61,628 nucleotides of DNA, taken from contig NZ_JAKCFI010000023.1 in assembly GCF_021412625.1 (NCBI RefSeq), positions 1 to 61,628 of the forward strand. The letters run 5' to 3'. The position numbers and the translations under genes were made by a program. The DNA comes from Myxococcus stipitatus. GTDB taxonomy: Bacteria; Myxococcota; Myxococcia; Myxococcales; Myxococcaceae. Every line of letters starts with the position of its first letter. Within the stretch, counting starts at the first letter, position 1. The notes below the pieces were generated by a model. That model was not told the DNA's origin, made no database searches, and worked only from the letters and a program-made list of their open reading frames with translations. Positions 58,164-61,628 of the stretch are shown in pieces.

Positions 58164-59267
58164 CTACCGGCGCCGCGCCAGGTCGACGGGCGCGTAGTAG
58201 TGCCGGGCGCCGAGCGCGTCGACGCGCCGCCAGAAATCCTGGCCGACGGCCAGACCGCTCGCGTTCTTCTCGGCCGTCTGTCGCCACATCGCCCAGGACT
58301 CAGGGTGCAGCCGGGTCGCCTCGGAGAACTCGGCCGCGGCCTCATCGGCCTGCCCTTCCCTCAGCAAGGCCTGCCCCAGACGAAAGTGCGCGTGGGCTTC
58401 GGAGATCCCCACGTCGGGAACAGTCAGCCGCGCCATGACCGCCTTCTCGTCGAGGGCGTACGGGCTCGCGCGACCACGGGCCGCCCAGTCGCGCACGGCG
58501 TCGAGGTACGCCGCCTTCGTCCGGTCGCGCGCCTCTCGCGCCGCCTCCGGCATCGCGAAGCTCTTCCGATCCATCGCTCGGAAGCTGTCCGTCATGCCCG
58601 CGGGCTCGGGCGGTCGTACCATGTGTCCGGTCTCGTCGATCCAGACGGCTTGCGGCACGTTGACGAGGTTGTACGACTCCGCGGTGAGGTGGTCGCGGTC
58701 GATCAGACACGGGTAACCGGGTGAGGCCGCCTCGAGCCAAGGCCGGGCCGCGTCGGGCTGGTCCAGCGCGACCGCCAACACCGTGCCACCGTGCTTCTCG
58801 ATGGTTTCGTGGAGCGACTGCCAGACGGGCAAGTCACCTCGGCAGCCGCACCACGAGGCCCAGGTAACGAGGAAGACCTTGCGGCCTCGGTAGTCGGACA
58901 GTCGATGCAGCCGCCCCTCCAGGTCGGGCAATACGAAGTCCGGCGCCTGCAGGGAGGTCAGCGCGGCGGCACGGCGCGATGCGTCCTCGCCGAGCACCCA
59001 GAGGTTCCCCGAGCGGCTGTGTACGACAGGCCAGCCCGCCTGCCGCCACACGCCAGCCACGTCGAGGCGCTCGCCAGCAACCAGACGCCGGTTCCCACGA
59101 GGGATGGGCATACACGTTTCGCCTCGGCACAGGCCCTCGGGCTTCCACAGCCAGCCGGTGGCACGCTCGAGCTCTCCCATGTCCAGCCAGAGGGCGTCGC
59201 CGTCGGCCGTCGCGCGCATGAGGCGCGTGTCCTGCGATTCATGAATCACTCGAATCCCGCTCGTCAT
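58164..59267 (-). CDS. redoxin-domain protein with a CxC motif
   Basis: A 367-residue cytosolic protein. AAGGAG 8 nt upstream supports ATG 59267. The middle (about 107-250) is a TlpA/AhpC-like thioredoxin fold: APDFVLPDLEGRLHRLSDYR, KVFLVTWASWCGCRGDLPVW, VLAVALDQPD, VPQAVWIDETGHMV. The usual CxxC is replaced by Cys140-Gly-Cys142. The N-terminal about 100 residues carry WLDMGELERATGW and CRGETCMPI, with two further cysteines. The C-terminus (AHAHFRLGQALLREGQADEA) looks like a TPR hairpin. It is divergent from an araC gene, probably its regulator. Confidence 0.83.
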   Translation of the reverse strand: MTSGIRVIHESQDTRLMRATADGDALWLDMGELERATGWLWKPEGLCRGETCMPIPRGNRRLVAGERLDVAGVWRQAGWPVVHSRSGNLWVLGEDASRRAAALTSLQAPDFVLPDLEGRLHRLSDYRGRKVFLVTWASWCGCRGDLPVWQSLHETIEKHGGTVLAVALDQPDAARPWLEAASPGYPCLIDRDHLTAESYNLVNVPQAVWIDETGHMVRPPEPAGMTDSFRAMDRKSFAMPEAAREARDRTKAAYLDAVRDWAARGRASPYALDEKAVMARLTVPDVGISEAHAHFRLGQALLREGQADEAAAEFSEATRLHPESWAMWRQTAEKNASGLAVGQDFWRRVDALGARHYYAPVDLARRR

Positions 59268-59383
59268 CGGAACTCTCCTTGGCTTGAGTCGTGGCCACAC
59301 CGTACGCGGCGGAGCGAGCCAGGGCGTGCCCGATGCTCGCGCTCTCTTGCCTGATTCTCTCCAAGTGCGCAGAATCGGTTCGA

Positions 59384-60307
59384 ATGCCCGCCAACCTGTC
59401 GAAGCGAGTGGACGAGACGCTCCAGGAGTGCCTCCAGCGGCTGACCGAGTACGCGCTGCGGCTCGTCCCACCATCGACGTCGCAAGCCGCGCAGCTGGTG
59501 GCGCCGCGCCGTGGCCTGTACCTGCTGCGGCAGCACCAGCGCACGGAGTTCGAGGCCACCATCTACTCCCCGATGCTTTGTCTGATTCTCCAAGGGTGCA
59601 AGGAGATGACCTTCGGTGAGCACCACTTTCGCCTGCGCGCCGGCGAGTGCGCGCTGGTGAGCCATGACCTGCCGATTGTCTCACGCGTCCGTGATGCCCC
59701 CTATCTGGTGTTGCTGCTCGACATCGAGGTCGACGTGCTTCGGAGCCTCTACGAAGACACCGGCGAGAAGGTGATGGCCGCGACCGAAGCGCGGGCGGTC
59801 GAGGTGCATCAGGCCGACTCGCACCTGCTCGACGCCATGGGCCGCTATCTCGCGCTCGCGGAGTCCGACACCGACGCGCGGGTGCTCGGACCGATGTTGC
59901 TCAGGGAGCTCCACTACCGCCTGATGATGGCGCCGGTCGGTCACATGCTGCGGAGCCTGCTCCGGCACGACAGCCACGCGAGCTCGATCTCCCGTGCCAT
60001 CGCGCTCCTGCGGCGAGACTTCCGTTCGCCGATGGTGGTGGAAGAGCTGGCGCGCGAGGTAGGGATGAGCGTCTCGTCCTTCCACAAGCACTTCAAGGCC
60101 GTCACCACGACTTCGCCGCTGCAATACCAGAAAGGCCTGCGCCTGCTCGAGGCGCGGCGGATGCTCGTGGCGGGCGCGGCCTCGGTGACCACGGTCGCGT
60201 TCGAGGTCGGCTACGAGAGCCCCAGCCAGTTCAGTCGGGAGTACACACGAAGGTTCGGACGCCCGCCAAGCCAGGACGTGGCCCCCAGGGCACACGGCGC
60301 CTCTTGA
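59384..60307 (+). CDS. AraC-family regulator (AraC_N type)
   Basis: A 307-residue regulator. ATG 59384 gives the normal family length; ATG 59333 would add 17 residues, and neither has a strong ribosome site. The N-terminal AraC_N cupin-like domain includes PRRGLYLLRQHQRTEFEA, MLCLILQGCKEMTFGE and YRAGEC-like (here LRAGECALVSHDLPI). The C-terminal HTHs are VVEELAREVGMSVSSFHKHF and TVAFEVGYESPSQFSREYTR. It is divergent from the CxC redoxin gene, the likely target. A locally AT-rich stretch follows at 60330-60375. Confidence 0.87.
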   Translation: MPANLSKRVDETLQECLQRLTEYALRLVPPSTSQAAQLVAPRRGLYLLRQHQRTEFEATIYSPMLCLILQGCKEMTFGEHHFRLRAGECALVSHDLPIVSRVRDAPYLVLLLDIEVDVLRSLYEDTGEKVMAATEARAVEVHQADSHLLDAMGRYLALAESDTDARVLGPMLLRELHYRLMMAPVGHMLRSLLRHDSHASSISRAIALLRRDFRSPMVVEELAREVGMSVSSFHKHFKAVTTTSPLQYQKGLRLLEARRMLVAGAASVTTVAFEVGYESPSQFSREYTRRFGRPPSQDVAPRAHGAS

Positions 60308-60440
60308 CGCGCAGCGCGTCACCGCTCCATCAATACTGGATTTACTTAATATTCTTGATTTATCTTGAGAAATGACTCGCATCGCGCTAGGAGTGTCATG
60401 TCGTCAAAACAGCCTGTTTCCGTGAATGGGAGCAGTCACG

Positions 60441-61628
60441 ATGATTCGAAACATCATCTGGGTAGTAGTGTGTCTGGCGGCCTTCGAAGCACGTGCGGCC
60501 GGTGAAGCCCTCTTCAGCGTTCAGTCCGGTCAGTGGTCGGATTCCGGGACCTGGAGCGCGGGGCGCGTGCCCGGCGCGGGCGACACCGTCACGATCTCCA
60601 CCGGTCATACCGTCGTGTTTCAAGTCGATTCGCCGACCCTCGCGGGCGCGACGATTGAAACCGGCGCGGCCTTGACGTTCGACCCCGGCGTCTCCGCGGC
60701 GCTCCATTCGACGGGCAGTGTCGTCGTCCGGGGGACCCTGTCGATGAAGCCCTCTTCGCACTCCGTCGTCCACCTCATCGCGTTCGTGAACGTGAACGAA
60801 GCCGCCTTCGTCGGAGGAGGGATGGAGGTGGTGCCCACGGATGTCGGCTTGTGGGTGCGGGACGGTCGGCTCGACCTCCAGGGTACGCCCAAGACCGCCT
60901 GGACGCGGCTTGCCGGCGGGATTGGCGCCGCGACGAGCACCCTCACCCTGGAAGCACCGCCCGTGGGCTGGAACGCGGGGGACGAAATCAGCATCGTCCC
61001 CACCGAAGCCCCCTCGGTGGGAGACCCGAGCTGGAGCGGGTTCGACCTCGGCACGGTCGTGAACGTCTCGAGCGCCACCGTCGTCCTGAATCGCGCGACG
61101 AGCCGCGCACATCCCATGGTCAACAACCAGTGGAGGGCGGAGGTCCTGAACCTGACGCGGAACGTCCGCATCGAAGGCACCGGCGACGGGAGCGCGAACC
61201 CGAGCACGAACCACCGGGCGCACATCTGGATTCGCTCCGACAAGCCACAGACGCTGAACCATGTCGCCATCCGACACATGGGTCCACGGCGTGTGAGCGA
61301 TAACGCGACGGAGTCCATCCTCGGCCGTTACGCGCTCCACTTCCATCACTCGATGGAAGGCACCCGCGGCTCCGTCGTGCGGGGAACGGTGGTCCGGGAT
61401 GCCGGGGCGCATGCCTTCGCCTCCCACATGAGCCACGGCATCTGGCTTCAGGACACCATCAGCTACAACACCTTCGACGAGGCCTACTGGTGGGATGCGG
61501 GGGCTGAGCCATCCCCTCATATGAAGCCGAGCGCTTCTTGGAAGACCGGGTGGCGGTGGAGGAGTTCGGCGAAGCGCTCGACGAGGGGCCGCAAGCGCTC
61601 TTCCTTCATCATGGGGATGGCCTGGTAA
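60441..61628 (+). pseudogene. truncated exported G8-domain protein
   Basis: The frame starts at ATG 60441 with GGGAG 8 nt upstream and a signal peptide (MIRNIIWVVVCLAAFEARAA). A G8 domain follows (SGQWSDSGTWSAGRVPGAGD, VTISTGHTVVF), then beta-helix sequence with HLDLQGTPKTAW-like (here RLDLQGTPKTAW) and HMGPRRVS, HFHHSMEGTRGSVVRGTVV, HGIWLQDTISYNTFDEAYWW. At about 61500 the family-like sequence stops and the last about 40 codons are an Arg/Ser/Lys-rich shadow of an opposite-strand gene. G8 proteins are normally far longer, so the 3' part is lost. The frame stop coincides with the window end. Confidence 0.72.
61517..61628 (-). CDS. C-terminal end of a gene entering from the right edge
   Basis: Read on the minus strand, 36 codons ending at TGA (61519-61517) have protein character, unlike the overlapping plus-strand frame: YQAIPMMKEERLRPLVERF, then AELLHRHPVFQEALGFI. 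The amphipathic helix and codon use look genuine. I do not recognise the family, and the start is outside the window. Its position shows where the G8 gene was cut off. Confidence 0.5.
   Translation of the reverse strand, partial: YQAIPMMKEERLRPLVERFAELLHRHPVFQEALGFI

Noticed and set aside
56194..58287. 697-codon minus-strand frame opposite the amidohydrolase
   Set aside because: The plus strand carries a signal peptide and all metal-ligand motifs; the antisense frame is His/Arg/Val-rich and motif-free.

Overview
The window looks like chromosomal DNA of a large-genome myxobacterium, most likely Myxococcaceae (Myxococcus/Corallococcus/Pyxidicoccus type). The grounds are very high G+C with strong third-position GC bias, GTG/TTG starts behind AGGAGG-type ribosome sites, many lipoproteins and Tat-exported proteins, and a DUF1592/DUF1552 gene pair of the kind common in Myxococcales and Planctomycetes. 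Many regulator-plus-enzyme pairs are interleaved with dead gene fragments. I saw no rRNA, tRNA, CRISPR array, prophage module or replication origin. This is accessory, shuffled chromosome rather than a housekeeping region.

Layout. 1-7 kb: cut IS3-family element, 5'-nucleotidase-type lipoprotein, a 212-bp element with inverted ends, GNAT acetyltransferase, then a cluster of deletion scars (LysR tail joined to a headless SGNH hydrolase, gutted SDR gene), a RibD/DHFR-like reductase, an HExxH protein and transposase tails. 7-18.6 kb: envelope protein, the coupled DUF1592 cytochrome lipoprotein/DUF1552 Tat pair, two HEAT-repeat proteins, an MBL-fold hydrolase and an exported S9 peptidase. 18.7-31 kb: GH15 glucosidase with a glucose-1-dehydrogenase, aldo/keto reductases, three TetR genes with visible palindromic operators, a RoxA-like di-heme cytochrome, an NAD(P)-binding reductase and an Asp-nucleophile alpha/beta hydrolase. 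31-39.5 kb: DUF4386/Crp pair, cytokinin-dehydrogenase-like flavoprotein, AraC with an exported protein, a broken DNase, and a 943-residue lipoprotein built of five Ig-like repeats plus a seven-blade RCC1 propeller. 40.8-45.1 kb: a tightly coupled four-gene DyP-peroxidase operon. 45-50 kb: small accessory genes and regulators (SnoaL-like, DUF1761/WYL, NAD epimerase/AraC). 50.4-56 kb: metal-stress block (His-tailed EamA exporter, ChrB, Cys-rich periplasmic protein, MFS exporter, DUF1259 protein, decayed second chrB). 56-61.6 kb: secreted amidohydrolase, CxC redoxin with divergent AraC, and a truncated G8-domain protein running into the tail of an opposite-strand gene at the right edge.

How the genes may work together. 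Several units look like autonomous stress or scavenging cassettes: GH15 releases glucose and the dehydrogenase oxidises it; TetR proteins sit beside an oxidoreductase, a polyisoprene-oxygenase-like cytochrome and a hydrolase; ChrB, DUF1259 and an MFS carrier form a chromate-type unit without a recognisable chrA. The best candidate for an undescribed system is the DyP operon (40781-45077). There a heme peroxidase is translationally coupled to a flavoprotein that has lost both the redox disulfide and the C-terminal His motif of its family, and is preceded by two uncharacterised proteins. All functional statements are inferred from reading the sequence; no database search was run.
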